DNA of 64,000 bases from Mesorhizobium sp. WSM3859 (GTDB lineage: Bacteria > Pseudomonadota > Alphaproteobacteria > Rhizobiales > Rhizobiaceae): NCBI RefSeq assembly GCF_002295065.1, contig NZ_NSGG01000019.1, forward strand, positions 1 to 64,000. The letters run 5' to 3'. Shown piece after piece: positions 1 to 8,778 of this stretch. How positions within the stretch are numbered: the stretch's first letter is position 1; each line of letters starts with the position of its first letter. The notes under the pieces are model-generated. The model had not been told where the DNA came from and made no database searches. It worked only from the letters and a program-made list of their open reading frames with translations. The position numbers and the translations under genes were made by a program.

Positions 1-1885
1 GCCACAGGCTCGACGGGCGCAACTGGCGACACTGGTGCAACTGGAGCAACCGGTGCCACGGGCTCGACCGGTGCCACCGGTTCGACCGGTGCGACGGGCG
101 CCACGGGTGCAACTGGCGCAACAGGTGATACGGGGGCCACTGGTGCGACTGGAGCTACCGGCTCGACGGGTGCCACAGGCTCGACTGGTGCTACCGGAGC
201 AACTGGCGCCACGGGTTCGACCGGCGCAACCGGCTCGAACGGCGCCACGGGCTCGACAGGTGCGACTGGTTCGACTGGTGACACGGGCGCCACTGGTGCT
301 ACCGGAGCAACCGGCTCGACGGGTGCCACTGGAGCAACCGGTGCCACGGGTTCGACCGGCGCAACCGGCTCGACAGGTGCTACCGGCTCGACCGGCGCCA
401 CGGGCTCGACAGGTGCAACCGGCGCAACTGGTGACACGGGCGCCACTGGTGCTACCGGCGCAACCGGCTCGACGGGTGCCACAGGCTCGACGGGCGCTAC
501 CGGAGCAACGGGCGCCACGGGTTCGACCGGCGCAACCGGATCGACAGGTGCTACTGGGTCGACCGGCGCCACGGGCTCGACGGGTGCGACTGGTTCGACT
601 GGAGCAACCGGCTCGACCGGAGCAACTGGTTCGACGGGCGCCACGGGCTCGACAGGTGCCACAGGCTCGACCGGCGCGACTGGGTCGACGGGTGCGACCG
701 GTTCGACTGGTGCTACCGGAGCAACCGGCGCAACGGGCTCGACCGGTGCGACTGGCTCGACAGGTGCCACGGGCTCGACGGGTGCGACTGGCTCGACGGG
801 TGCTACCGGATCGACCGGAGCAACTGGTTCGACCGGCGCAACCGGCTCGACAGGTGCCACCGGCTCGACGGGTGCTACCGGAGCAACCGGCGCCACAGGT
901 GCGACCGGCGCAACCGGCTCGACAGGTGCCACAGGCTCGACTGGTGCTACCGGAGCAACCGGTGCCACGGGTTCGACCGGCGCAACTGGTTCGACGGGTG
1001 CTACGGGTTCGACGGGTGCCACCGGCGCGACAGGCGCAACCGGCTCGACGGGTGCTACGGGCTCGACAGGAGCAACCGGCTCGACAGGTGCTACCGGAGC
1101 AACCGGTGCCACGGGCTCGACCGGCGCAACCGGCTCGACAGGTGCTACCGGAGCAACCGGTGCCACGGGTTCGACCGGCGCAACCGGCTCGACAGGTGCC
1201 ACGGGCTCGACGGGTGCAACTGGATCCACTGGTGCCACAGGCTCGACGGGTGCAACTGGAGCAACCGGTTCCACAGGCTCGACAGGTGCGACTGGCTCGA
1301 CTGGTGCTACCGGAGCTACCGGTGCCACGGGTTCGACCGGCGCAACCGGCTCGACCGGCGCAACCGGATCGACCGGGGCCACGGGCTCGACGGGTGCAAC
1401 TGGAGCAACCGGTTCCACAGGCTCGACAGGTGCCACAGGCTCGACCGGTGCTACCGGAGCAACCGGTGCCACGGGTTCGACCGGCGCAACCGGCTCGACA
1501 GGTGCGACTGGCTCAACTGGAGCAACCGGTTCGACCGGCGCAACTGGTTCGACAGGCGCCACGGGCTCGACAGGTGCAACCGGTGCGACGGGTGATACCG
1601 GGGCAACGGGTGCAACTGGCGCAACGGGTGCGACCGGCGCTACCGGAGCAACTGGTGCCACGGGCGCGACTGGTGATACCGGGGCAACCGGTGCCACCGG
1701 AGCAACCGGCCCCACAGGTGCGACTGGAGCCACGGGTGCAACCGGAGCGACTGGCGATACCGGAGCGACAGGCGCCACGGGTGCCACCGGCTCGACCGGT
1801 GCAACCGGCTCGACGGGTGCTACAGGCGCTACCGGAGCCACCGGTTCGGCCGGTCCGACCGGGCCTACCGGACCGACGGGCCCGG
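1..1885 (+). repeat. 9-bp-based DNA repeat array encoding G-X-T triplets
   Basis: About 1.9 kb of degenerate tandem units built on ggc-tcg/gca-acn codons (Gly, Ser or Ala, Thr). Third-position variation is frequent, so the array is not a perfect microsatellite. Long blocks recur at multiples of 9 bp. Such arrays expand and contract by slippage or recombination, so length variation between strains is likely. Confidence 0.85.
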
Positions 1886-2361
1886 GCGGTGGAACCGGCG
1901 ATCATGGTGGTCAGCAGGGCAATAACGGACACGGCAATGGGCAACAGCCACCGCCCGGCAATTCCGGCGACCACAACAATGGCGACAACAGCGGCCATCA
2001 GGGACAGGGCAACTCTGCAGGTGGCCAGGGCAAGGGAAATGGCGGCGGCAACAATGCCAATGTCACGGCCAGCACGCTTGGCCTCAAGGACACCACGCAG
2101 TTCCTGTCGTCCGGTTCCGGCGGCAATGGCGGCGGCAAGGGCGATTATACCTCGCTCCGTTCCCTCGTCGGAATGGCTGGAGGTTCGGTTGCGACCGATC
2201 TTCTGGGCGCCCTCGGCAAGGTCAGCGGGTTTGGCCAAGGCAAGGGTGGCGGCGCAAGCACCGACCCGAACCTGGATACGACCAAGTCCGGCGTGGGCCA
2301 TACCGACAGCGATCACACGGCCAAGTCGATCCTGAAGGATCTGCTGAAGCCGCAAGGGTAA
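1..2361 (+). CDS. Collagen-like Gly-X-Thr repeat protein, 5'-truncated
   Basis: The reading frame is open from base 1 and ends at TAA 2359-2361, so 786 residues are visible and the N-terminus lies outside the window. Residues 1 to about 620 are almost pure G-X-T triplets (GAT, GST, some GDT), ending in a short GPT run. A Gly/Asn/His/Gln-rich linker follows, then a roughly 100-residue non-repetitive C-terminus ending SILKDLLKPQG. Gly every third residue is the collagen signature; Thr in Y position is typical of bacterial collagen-like surface proteins and could be glycosylated. The type I secretion genes directly downstream make it a probable exported surface protein or adhesin (inference). 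Other frames across the repeat are also open but give only Arg/Pro/Gln-rich noise. Confidence 0.8.
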   Translation, partial: ATGSTGATGDTGATGATGATGSTGATGSTGATGATGATGATGDTGATGATGATGSTGATGSTGATGATGATGSTGATGSNGATGSTGATGSTGDTGATGATGATGSTGATGATGATGSTGATGSTGATGSTGATGSTGATGATGDTGATGATGATGSTGATGSTGATGATGATGSTGATGSTGATGSTGATGSTGATGSTGATGSTGATGSTGATGSTGATGSTGATGSTGATGSTGATGATGATGSTGATGSTGATGSTGATGSTGATGSTGATGSTGATGSTGATGSTGATGATGATGATGATGSTGATGSTGATGATGATGSTGATGSTGATGSTGATGATGATGSTGATGSTGATGSTGATGATGATGSTGATGSTGATGATGATGSTGATGSTGATGSTGATGSTGATGSTGATGATGSTGSTGATGSTGATGATGATGSTGATGSTGATGSTGATGSTGATGATGSTGSTGATGSTGATGATGATGSTGATGSTGATGSTGATGSTGATGSTGATGSTGATGATGDTGATGATGATGATGATGATGATGATGDTGATGATGATGPTGATGATGATGATGDTGATGATGATGSTGATGSTGATGATGATGSAGPTGPTGPTGPGGGTGDHGGQQGNNGHGNGQQPPPGNSGDHNNGDNSGHQGQGNSAGGQGKGNGGGNNANVTASTLGLKDTTQFLSSGSGGNGGGKGDYTSLRSLVGMAGGSVATDLLGALGKVSGFGQGKGGGASTDPNLDTTKSGVGHTDSDHTAKSILKDLLKPQG

Positions 2362-2414
2362 AAGGAAATGTCGACCGGCGGCTCAGGACAGCCGCCGGCT
2401 CAAGACGGAACATG

Positions 2415-2452
2415 GAACGCGCGGGCTCCTTCAAAGGACGGCCCGCGCGTTC
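2415..2452 (+). terminator. Hairpin terminator after the collagen-like gene
   Basis: Perfect 12-bp inverted repeat, GAACGCGCGGGC at 2415-2426 and GCCCGCGCGTTC at 2441-2452, with an inner TCCTT/AAGGA pair in the loop. It lies 54 bases after the stop codon. There is no T-tract, so it may act as a processing or attenuation hairpin rather than a classical intrinsic terminator. Confidence 0.6.
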
Positions 2453-2588
2453 ACCATGTGGAAGTAAGTGGGGTTGCGAGAGTCGCAAGGACGGCCCGCT
2501 CAGGGTATAAGGAGGTTGCGGGTGCCTTGGACTAAGCGTCCCGATTGAGGATGCCCCGGCATTCGTTTGCGTGGTGGAAGAAAACTCG

Positions 2589-4880
2589 ATGGTGAGCGTG
2601 CCTTCGAATCCCGGGATCAAGGCTGTTCCGGTGCCTGCCGAAGCCGATGCCGGCGTCGCCGAGGCGACCGCGAGCAGGGCAGCACATTTCGTCCCGGGCG
2701 GCCCGGCCGAGATCGACCATCTGAACCCTCGGCTGAAGGCAATGCTGCGAGCCGCCCGTTATCACGGTGTGGAGCTCGATCCGAACGATTTCAAAGGCGC
2801 CGGCGTGACTGCGGCGGACCTATCCGAATGGGCTGCAAACGCAGGCATGTGGTCGCGTGCCGTGCGCATACGCTGGTCCCATCTGTTGCGTTTTCACGAG
2901 GCCGGGCCCGTCGTACTTCTGCTCGGCGATGGCGGTGCCGTAATTCTCGCCGGAGCCAGCGCCGAACGGAACGTGGTCTTCCTCAAAAGCGTCGATGCGC
3001 CTGAAGCGGAAGGTCCCGTCGCAATCGATGAGTTGCGGCTGTCGCAGGTGTGGACCGGCGAAGCCGTGCTGTTGCGCGCGGCTCGCTCCTACGTTCCGGC
3101 AGACGCGCCATTCACGCTCAAATGGCTGGCGGAGCTTGTGCGGCTCGAAGGCCGGCCGCTGCGCGACATTGGCATCGCGTCCGTCACGCTCAGCGTCCTG
3201 ACCATCCTGCCGCCGCTCATCGTCATGACGGTTGTCAATAAGGTGCTGCAGTTCAACAGCATATCGACGCTGGTGCTGCTGTCGGCGATCATCGGTGTCG
3301 TGTTCGCATATGAGACGCTGCTTGGCCACGCGCGGCGCTTGATCATCAATGTCGTCGGCGCGCGCTTGGATACCAAGTTGCAGCTGCATGTTTTTGGCCG
3401 GCTCCTGCGGCTGCCACTCGACTATTTCGAGCGACATCCGGCCGGCGAGACGATGTACCATCTCGCTCAGATCTATCGCATCCGCGAATTCATGACGGGA
3501 AAGCTGCTGAGCACGCTTTTGGACTTGATCACGCTTTGCGTGCTGGTGCCGGTGATGTTCTATGTCAACAGCGCGCTTGCTTGGATCGTAGTCGCCTGCG
3601 CAGTCGTGATCATGCTGATCATCCTTGCCTTCCTCAAGCCCCTGCGCGGTAGATACAAGCAAGTGGTCGAGGCCGAGACCTGGAAGTCGGCTGCGATCGG
3701 TGAAACCGTCGTAGGGATCAAGACCGTCAAGGCGCTTGGCCTGGAGCCGCAACGTAAGGCGCTCTGGGACGACCGCGTGGCGGAAGCGGGCAAGGCGCGC
3801 CTGGCGTTTGGGCGGCTTGCCAATTGGCCGCAAACACTGGTCACGCCGATCGAGCGGGTGATGGTGCTCGGCACCATGCTCATCGGCGCCTATCTGGCGA
3901 TGAACGACAGCTCCGGCTACATGGTGGGCGGCCTGTTCGCATTCATGATGATCTCCCAGCGCGTCGCGCAGCCCCTGGTCGGGCTGGCGAGATTGGTGGA
4001 GGATTATGAGGAGGTCGGAGCGGCGATCGGCGAGGTTGCCTCAGTGCTCAACCGGCCGTCGGAAACGAGTTCGACCGCTGCGGGCCTGAGGCCAAAGCTG
4101 CGCGGCCAGATCACGTTCAGCGACCTGAGCTTCAGCTACACCGGCACCAAGACGCCCGCACTCGACCGTGTGAGCTTCGACATTCCGGCCGGCACCATGT
4201 TCGGGATCGTGGGACGCAGCGGGTCGGGAAAGTCGACCATCGCGCGCCTCCTGCAAGGCATTAACCGGGACTATACGGGCTTCCTCAAACTCGACGGGGT
4301 CGACCTCAAGGAGATCAACCTGCGTCATCTCCGCAGGGGCCTTGGCGTGGTGCTGCAGGACAACTTCCTGTTCCGCGGCTCGATTCGTGACAACATCATC
4401 GCTGGAAGGAACGGCCTTACGCTCTCGGATGCGATGCGCGCCGCGCATCTTGCCGGCGCCGAGGAATTCATCGAGCGGATGCCCAACGGCTACGATACTT
4501 ACATAGAGGAGGGCTCGCCCAACCTGTCCGGCGGTCAAAAGCAGCGCCTGGCGATTGCGCGAGCTCTCATTCATGACCCGACAATCCTCATCCTCGACGA
4601 GGCGACCAGCGCGCTCGATCCGGAAAGCGAAGCCGTGGTCAATGCCAACCTGATGCGTATCGCCAGCGGCCGCACGATGATCATCGTCTCGCATCGTCTT
4701 GCCTCGCTGACCGAGTGCGACCAGATTCTTGTCATGGACCAGGGCAAGGTGCTCGATGTCGCGCCGCATGCGACGTTGCTCGAGCGATGCTCTGTGTATC
4801 GCCAGTTGTGGTCGCAGCAAAACCGGCATCTCGATGGACGAGGCGCTCGCCCGACCGTCGTGCCGCCTAGGCTGATATGA
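2589..4880 (+). CDS. Type I secretion ABC transporter (HlyB/PrtD-like)
   Basis: A 763-residue exporter subunit of a type I secretion system that would drive ATP-dependent export across the inner membrane. Residues about 30-140 look like the C39 peptidase-like domain but lack a catalytic Cys, as in RTX-type exporters. A membrane domain follows (about 190-460), then the nucleotide-binding domain: Walker A GRSGSGKST near 541, signature LSGGQKQR near 647, Walker B LILDEATSALD near 667, H-loop His in SHRLAS. ATG 2589 is chosen because GGAAG lies 8 bases upstream; GTG 2571 and GTG 2574 are in-frame alternatives. It precedes the adaptor gene by 28 bases. Confidence 0.88.
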   Translation: MVSVPSNPGIKAVPVPAEADAGVAEATASRAAHFVPGGPAEIDHLNPRLKAMLRAARYHGVELDPNDFKGAGVTAADLSEWAANAGMWSRAVRIRWSHLLRFHEAGPVVLLLGDGGAVILAGASAERNVVFLKSVDAPEAEGPVAIDELRLSQVWTGEAVLLRAARSYVPADAPFTLKWLAELVRLEGRPLRDIGIASVTLSVLTILPPLIVMTVVNKVLQFNSISTLVLLSAIIGVVFAYETLLGHARRLIINVVGARLDTKLQLHVFGRLLRLPLDYFERHPAGETMYHLAQIYRIREFMTGKLLSTLLDLITLCVLVPVMFYVNSALAWIVVACAVVIMLIILAFLKPLRGRYKQVVEAETWKSAAIGETVVGIKTVKALGLEPQRKALWDDRVAEAGKARLAFGRLANWPQTLVTPIERVMVLGTMLIGAYLAMNDSSGYMVGGLFAFMMISQRVAQPLVGLARLVEDYEEVGAAIGEVASVLNRPSETSSTAAGLRPKLRGQITFSDLSFSYTGTKTPALDRVSFDIPAGTMFGIVGRSGSGKSTIARLLQGINRDYTGFLKLDGVDLKEINLRHLRRGLGVVLQDNFLFRGSIRDNIIAGRNGLTLSDAMRAAHLAGAEEFIERMPNGYDTYIEEGSPNLSGGQKQRLAIARALIHDPTILILDEATSALDPESEAVVNANLMRIASGRTMIIVSHRLASLTECDQILVMDQGKVLDVAPHATLLERCSVYRQLWSQQNRHLDGRGARPTVVPPRLI

Positions 4881-4908
4881 ACATGTCTTCTCAAGTGCGG
4901 TCCGGCCC

Positions 4909-6306
4909 ATGAGCAGCACCTCTCTCATAGCTCCATCTTCCCGTTGGCGCATGAAGAGCCCCGACCCGACGACTCCGGCAATATTGGAGTTTCAATGGCC
5001 GTCGACTGCTGTCGCCAACGCGCCGATCCCGCTGGTAGCACGCGGCATCGTATGGATTATCTTCAGCCTCGTCATTGCGCTGATCGTGCTCGCCTGGCTG
5101 ATACCGGTCGACCAAGTGGTAACGACGCGCGGGCTCGTGGTTTCACAATCGCCCAACATCGTTGTGCAGCCGCTGGAGACGGCGATTGTCCGTTCCATTG
5201 AGGTGCGCGAGGGACAGCGCGTCAAGGCTGGGCAGATACTTGCCCGCCTGGATGCCACCTTCGCATCGGCGGACCTTGCTGCGCTCGCCACGCAAGTGTC
5301 GACGCTCGAGGCGGAGGTCGCCCGATTGAAGGCGGAAGCGGCGGGCCAGGTCTTCAGCTACGATGGCCTGGATCCGAGCTGGACCCTGCAGGCATCGATA
5401 TTCGAACGCCGCAAGGCTGTCTATGACGCAAAGGTCGAGAATTTTGACCGCCAGCACGATGAGCTGACCTCGGTAATCTCGCGTTCGCAATCGGACGCCG
5501 ACGGCTATCGCCAGCGATTGGCCGTCGCGGCTTCGATCGAGCAGATGCGCAAGCAACTCGAAGCGAGGCAGGTGGGAAGTCGTCTCAACACGCTGCTGGC
5601 CCAAGACAATAGCGCGGAGATGTCGAGGGCGCTCAGCAACGCCGAGCAGACTGCGGAAGCTGCAAAGCGCCAGCAGGCCGCAGTGGCAGCGGATCGTGAC
5701 AGCTTCATTCAGGGCTGGCGGGCCGAAGTCTCTCAGAGCCTTTCGGAGGCAAGCGCGCGGATGTCCGATGCCCGCGAACTGCTCAACAAGGCGAAGCTCC
5801 GTAAACAGCTGGTCGAGCTGAAGAGCGAGTCGGATGCCATCGTTCAATCGGTGGCGAAAGTTTCGGTCGGTTCGGTCCTGCAATCCGGCGAGCGTTTCTT
5901 CACGCTGGTGCCGGCCGACGCGCCGCTCGAGATCGAGACGAACATCGTCGGGCGAAGCAGCGGTTTCGTGCATGTCGGCGATCCGGTCGTCATCAAGTTC
6001 GACACCTTCCCTTATTCGCAATACGGTCTCGCCCATGGGACGGTGCGGGCGCTCAGCCCGGATTCGTTTTCGGCGCAGGAGCAGGCACGGGATCCGAACA
6101 ATTCCCTCGCCATGCTTCCCTCCGAGCCGTTCTACCGGACGCGGATTTCCCTCGATCAGGTTGCCCTACATGGCGTGCCAGCCGGTTTTGCGGTTACGCC
6201 CGGTATGCCGGTCACAGCCGATGTCAAGGTCGGCCAGAGAACGGTGCTAAAATACATTCTTGGCGCGATGCTCCCTGTCAGCCAGGAGGCGATGCGGGAG
6301 CCGTGA
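4909..6306 (+). CDS. HlyD-family periplasmic adaptor of type I secretion
   Basis: A 465-residue membrane fusion protein expected to bridge the ABC exporter to an outer-membrane TolC-like channel. It has a short cytoplasmic N-terminus and one membrane helix at about residues 45-65. A lipoyl-like half with the pattern VREGQRVKAGQILARLD lies near 98-115, a long coiled-coil hairpin at about 125-310, the second lipoyl half next, then a beta-barrel C-terminus. Length fits the family (about 430-480). It is co-directional with the exporter. No TolC gene is present in the window. Confidence 0.88.
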   Translation: MSSTSLIAPSSRWRMKSPDPTTPAILEFQWPSTAVANAPIPLVARGIVWIIFSLVIALIVLAWLIPVDQVVTTRGLVVSQSPNIVVQPLETAIVRSIEVREGQRVKAGQILARLDATFASADLAALATQVSTLEAEVARLKAEAAGQVFSYDGLDPSWTLQASIFERRKAVYDAKVENFDRQHDELTSVISRSQSDADGYRQRLAVAASIEQMRKQLEARQVGSRLNTLLAQDNSAEMSRALSNAEQTAEAAKRQQAAVAADRDSFIQGWRAEVSQSLSEASARMSDARELLNKAKLRKQLVELKSESDAIVQSVAKVSVGSVLQSGERFFTLVPADAPLEIETNIVGRSSGFVHVGDPVVIKFDTFPYSQYGLAHGTVRALSPDSFSAQEQARDPNNSLAMLPSEPFYRTRISLDQVALHGVPAGFAVTPGMPVTADVKVGQRTVLKYILGAMLPVSQEAMREP

Positions 6307-6327
6307 TGGTCAGCAGGTTCTCGACGG

Positions 6328-8058
6328 ATGGCGATACTTGATCGGCTGGCAAGCATAGCGTCCCCGGCAGTCGCCTTCCGCCGGGCGATCAAACTTGCCG
6401 ACAACGGAAGGGCCGCCGAGGCCTTTGCGCTGATGAGCGTCGCGGCTCGCGCGGGCATCGTCGAGGCGGAGTATCGAGTTGCTCGGAGCTACCTCGAAGG
6501 AACAGGTGTGCCTGCCAGTCGGTCGGAGGGTGCGCGCTGGCTCAAGCGGGCAGCCGAGCATGGAAACGTCGAGGCGCAGTCGCTTCTGGCTGCTCTTTAC
6601 GTGAGTGGGCTTGCATCGGCGGAAGATGAACCGGGCGTTCAATCACAACGCCTGTTCCAACGCGATTCCACCGGCGAGCCGGACTTTGCCGCAGCGCGTG
6701 CTGTCGCGGAGAAGGCAGCTGCTGCAGGGTCCGCAGCCGGGCAAGCCATCCTTGGCTATATCCTTACCAGCGGTCCAGAGCATATGCGCAACGCAGATGC
6801 CGCACTTCACTGGTACGAGAAATCGGCTGCCGGCGGCTCTGCCGAAGGAGCTCTCGGGCTAGCCCTTTCGCTCGCGCGGCTTGGTGATCCCGCCAAGCGA
6901 GGAATGATCGTGAGTGCCGTTCGGCAGGCCGCCAGCGCCGGCTTGCCGACGGCGATCTATCTCCTGGCCGTGCTCAACGAGCAGGGGATAGGCGTGGAAC
7001 GCAATCTGCCCGAAGCCACTCGGCTTTATCAGGAAGCCGCGGAAGGAGGCTTGGCCGCAGCTCAGTTCCGACTGGGGCTGGCGCTGATCGAAGGCGGACT
7101 CGTCAAACCCGACCCGGATGCCGGCGAAGCGTGGATGCGCCGTGCCGCGCTCACCGGCAACACCGAGGCAGCGTATCTTCTGGGCGAACGTTACGTGCAA
7201 GGCGGAAGGCAGGACTTCGTAGAGGCTGCAGCATGGTATCGGAAGGCTGCGGAGGCCGGTCATCAAGCCGCGTCCCGCGCTTTGGCGTCCCTGTATCTTA
7301 CTGGAAACGGCGTAGCGCAGGATTCGGAGGAGGGTGCGCGCTGGCTGCGAGCAGCCGCCGAAGGCGGAAATCTTGAAGCACGGACCGACCTCGCAAATCT
7401 CGTTCTCGAAGGAACGGGCGAACCGGTTGACCGTGCAAGCGTTGCTCGTTGGTTTGAAGAGGCTGCATCTGCAGGCGATCTGGTTGCCGCGTTCAATCTA
7501 GGGCTCTGTTTTGCCAACGGCGTTGGCGTCAGCCAGGACGAGACACAGGCGGCGCAATGGCTGAGGCGCGCCGCCGAAGGGGTCCCCGAAGCACAGTATA
7601 TGTACGCGCGAGCCCTCCAAGACGGGCGCGGCGTGGCGCCGGATCCGAAGCAGGCTCGCCTATGGTATAAGCGGGCGGCCCAAGCCGGCTTTCCGGACGC
7701 GCAGGCTGCCCTTGGAGAAATGCTGCTCAACGGACGAGGTGGCCTACCGGAACCTGCCGTGGCGGCGCGGTTGTTCGAGCGCGCAGCTCTCGCCGGTCAT
7801 GTTGGGGCGATGTTTGCCCTCGGCGCGCTGTACGAGTCTGGCCAAGGTCTGTCTTTCGATCCTAAGGCGGCACAGAAATGGTTCGTGGCCGCAGCCGAGG
7901 GTGGACATGGGCACGCGCAACTGATGCTGGGCCGATATCTCTCCAAGGGTATCGCCGGTGAGCGCGATCCCGCCGCTGCCCGGGTTTGGTACGAACGGGC
8001 AGCTTCCCAAGGTGTCCACGAGGCTGCTGACGAGTTGGCTGAAATCGAGTTAGCCTGA
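6328..8058 (+). CDS. Sel1-like repeat protein
   Basis: A 576-residue protein made almost entirely of Sel1-type helix pairs, with recurring A..G...A...L...Y..G.GV and A..W...AA..G. The repeats run from about residue 15 to the C-terminus. Sel1 solenoids act as protein-binding scaffolds. No signal peptide is visible, so a cytoplasmic site is likely. It starts 22 bases after the adaptor gene and is probably in the same operon, perhaps linked to export or regulation of the collagen-like protein (inference from position only). The start ATG 6328 has only a weak ribosome site. Confidence 0.8.
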   Translation: MAILDRLASIASPAVAFRRAIKLADNGRAAEAFALMSVAARAGIVEAEYRVARSYLEGTGVPASRSEGARWLKRAAEHGNVEAQSLLAALYVSGLASAEDEPGVQSQRLFQRDSTGEPDFAAARAVAEKAAAAGSAAGQAILGYILTSGPEHMRNADAALHWYEKSAAGGSAEGALGLALSLARLGDPAKRGMIVSAVRQAASAGLPTAIYLLAVLNEQGIGVERNLPEATRLYQEAAEGGLAAAQFRLGLALIEGGLVKPDPDAGEAWMRRAALTGNTEAAYLLGERYVQGGRQDFVEAAAWYRKAAEAGHQAASRALASLYLTGNGVAQDSEEGARWLRAAAEGGNLEARTDLANLVLEGTGEPVDRASVARWFEEAASAGDLVAAFNLGLCFANGVGVSQDETQAAQWLRRAAEGVPEAQYMYARALQDGRGVAPDPKQARLWYKRAAQAGFPDAQAALGEMLLNGRGGLPEPAVAARLFERAALAGHVGAMFALGALYESGQGLSFDPKAAQKWFVAAAEGGHGHAQLMLGRYLSKGIAGERDPAAARVWYERAASQGVHEAADELAEIELA

Positions 8059-8778
8059 AAGCTTCCATCGCGTTTTCAGCCCGATCAAGAAGCGCGATCT
8101 GTGTTCAAATGTCGCAGATTTCGCCGGCCGATCTGGCAACGAGCTGCCGGCCCGACAGTTTCAAATGTATCCACAATAGATTGACCGAGGATTCATAACC
8201 ACCCCCTCGACCTTCAACCTGGAAGTACTCCAATGGATGATGTAAGTAGCTGACAGCATTGTCTTATTAGGAAATTTGATGGCGGAGAGAGCGTCTTTCG
8301 ATTTCATGCCTATAGCATTGAAATTGTTGATTGTTTGCTGCTCATTGTTACGCGGTTTGTTACACAGAAAACGTTCAGTGTGGATATGGTACAAATAGAA
8401 TTCCCACCCTCACCACCCGATTGATAGGCGATAAGCTTTCCTGCGCAACCTCGATCACGTCTGGTGAACAGAGGTGATGGTGCCCCAGAAGCGGAATCCA
8501 AGCGCAAGAAATTCCGGCTTGTTTCCAGGCTGTTGACTGCCAATCCCAGGCAACAAAGCCAACAAAAAACCAACGAAATATTTCTCTGGATCGCTTCGGT
8601 TCACGAATCGTTTGCGCGTCAAGGCGACTTGCACTGTTTCGGTCGCGAGGGGAGTCGTTGGGGCGAGCAGATACCGGTTTCTCCGTCGAAGTGCCAAACG
8701 CCTCCAGCCGCGCGCTCGAATCGTCGAGGAACATTCTTCTCTCCGCGCTCTTCGGGAGACGTTTCTCGGGATCGCGAC
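8059..8778. other. Long intergenic region, AT-richer in the middle
   Basis: About 720 bases without a convincing gene. Bases about 8160-8420 are clearly richer in A and T than the surroundings. Open frames extend upstream of the permease start at 8779, but that 105-codon extension is Ser/Arg-rich, lacks a ribosome site and does not resemble the transporter family, so I leave it out. One weak GGAAC-N18-TT element lies at 8728-8752. I see no RNA gene or mobile element remnant. Confidence 0.5.
8728..8752 (+). promoter_or_regulatory. Weak candidate EcfG-type promoter
   Basis: GGAAC at 8728-8732 and TCTT at 8749-8752. It fits the looser GGAAC-N18-TT form but not NGTT. It is 26 bases upstream of the permease start. 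Confidence 0.3.

Noticed and set aside
1..1885. CRISPR-like array
   Set aside because: The units are 9-bp coding triplet repeats without unique spacers.
35..2335. Long Arg/Pro/Gln-rich frame on the plus strand through the repeat, and a long Gly/Cys-rich frame at 1513-2355 on the minus strand
   Set aside because: They arise from the 9-bp repeat being open in several frames. Only frame 1 gives Gly every third residue and a sensible C-terminus.
8161..8394. 77-codon minus-strand frame in the AT-rich intergenic region
   Set aside because: No ribosome site or recognisable pattern. The composition follows the local base bias.
8464..8778. N-terminal extension of 105 codons for the permease
   Set aside because: Ser/Arg-rich, no ribosome site, does not resemble the transporter family, which begins at ATG 8779.
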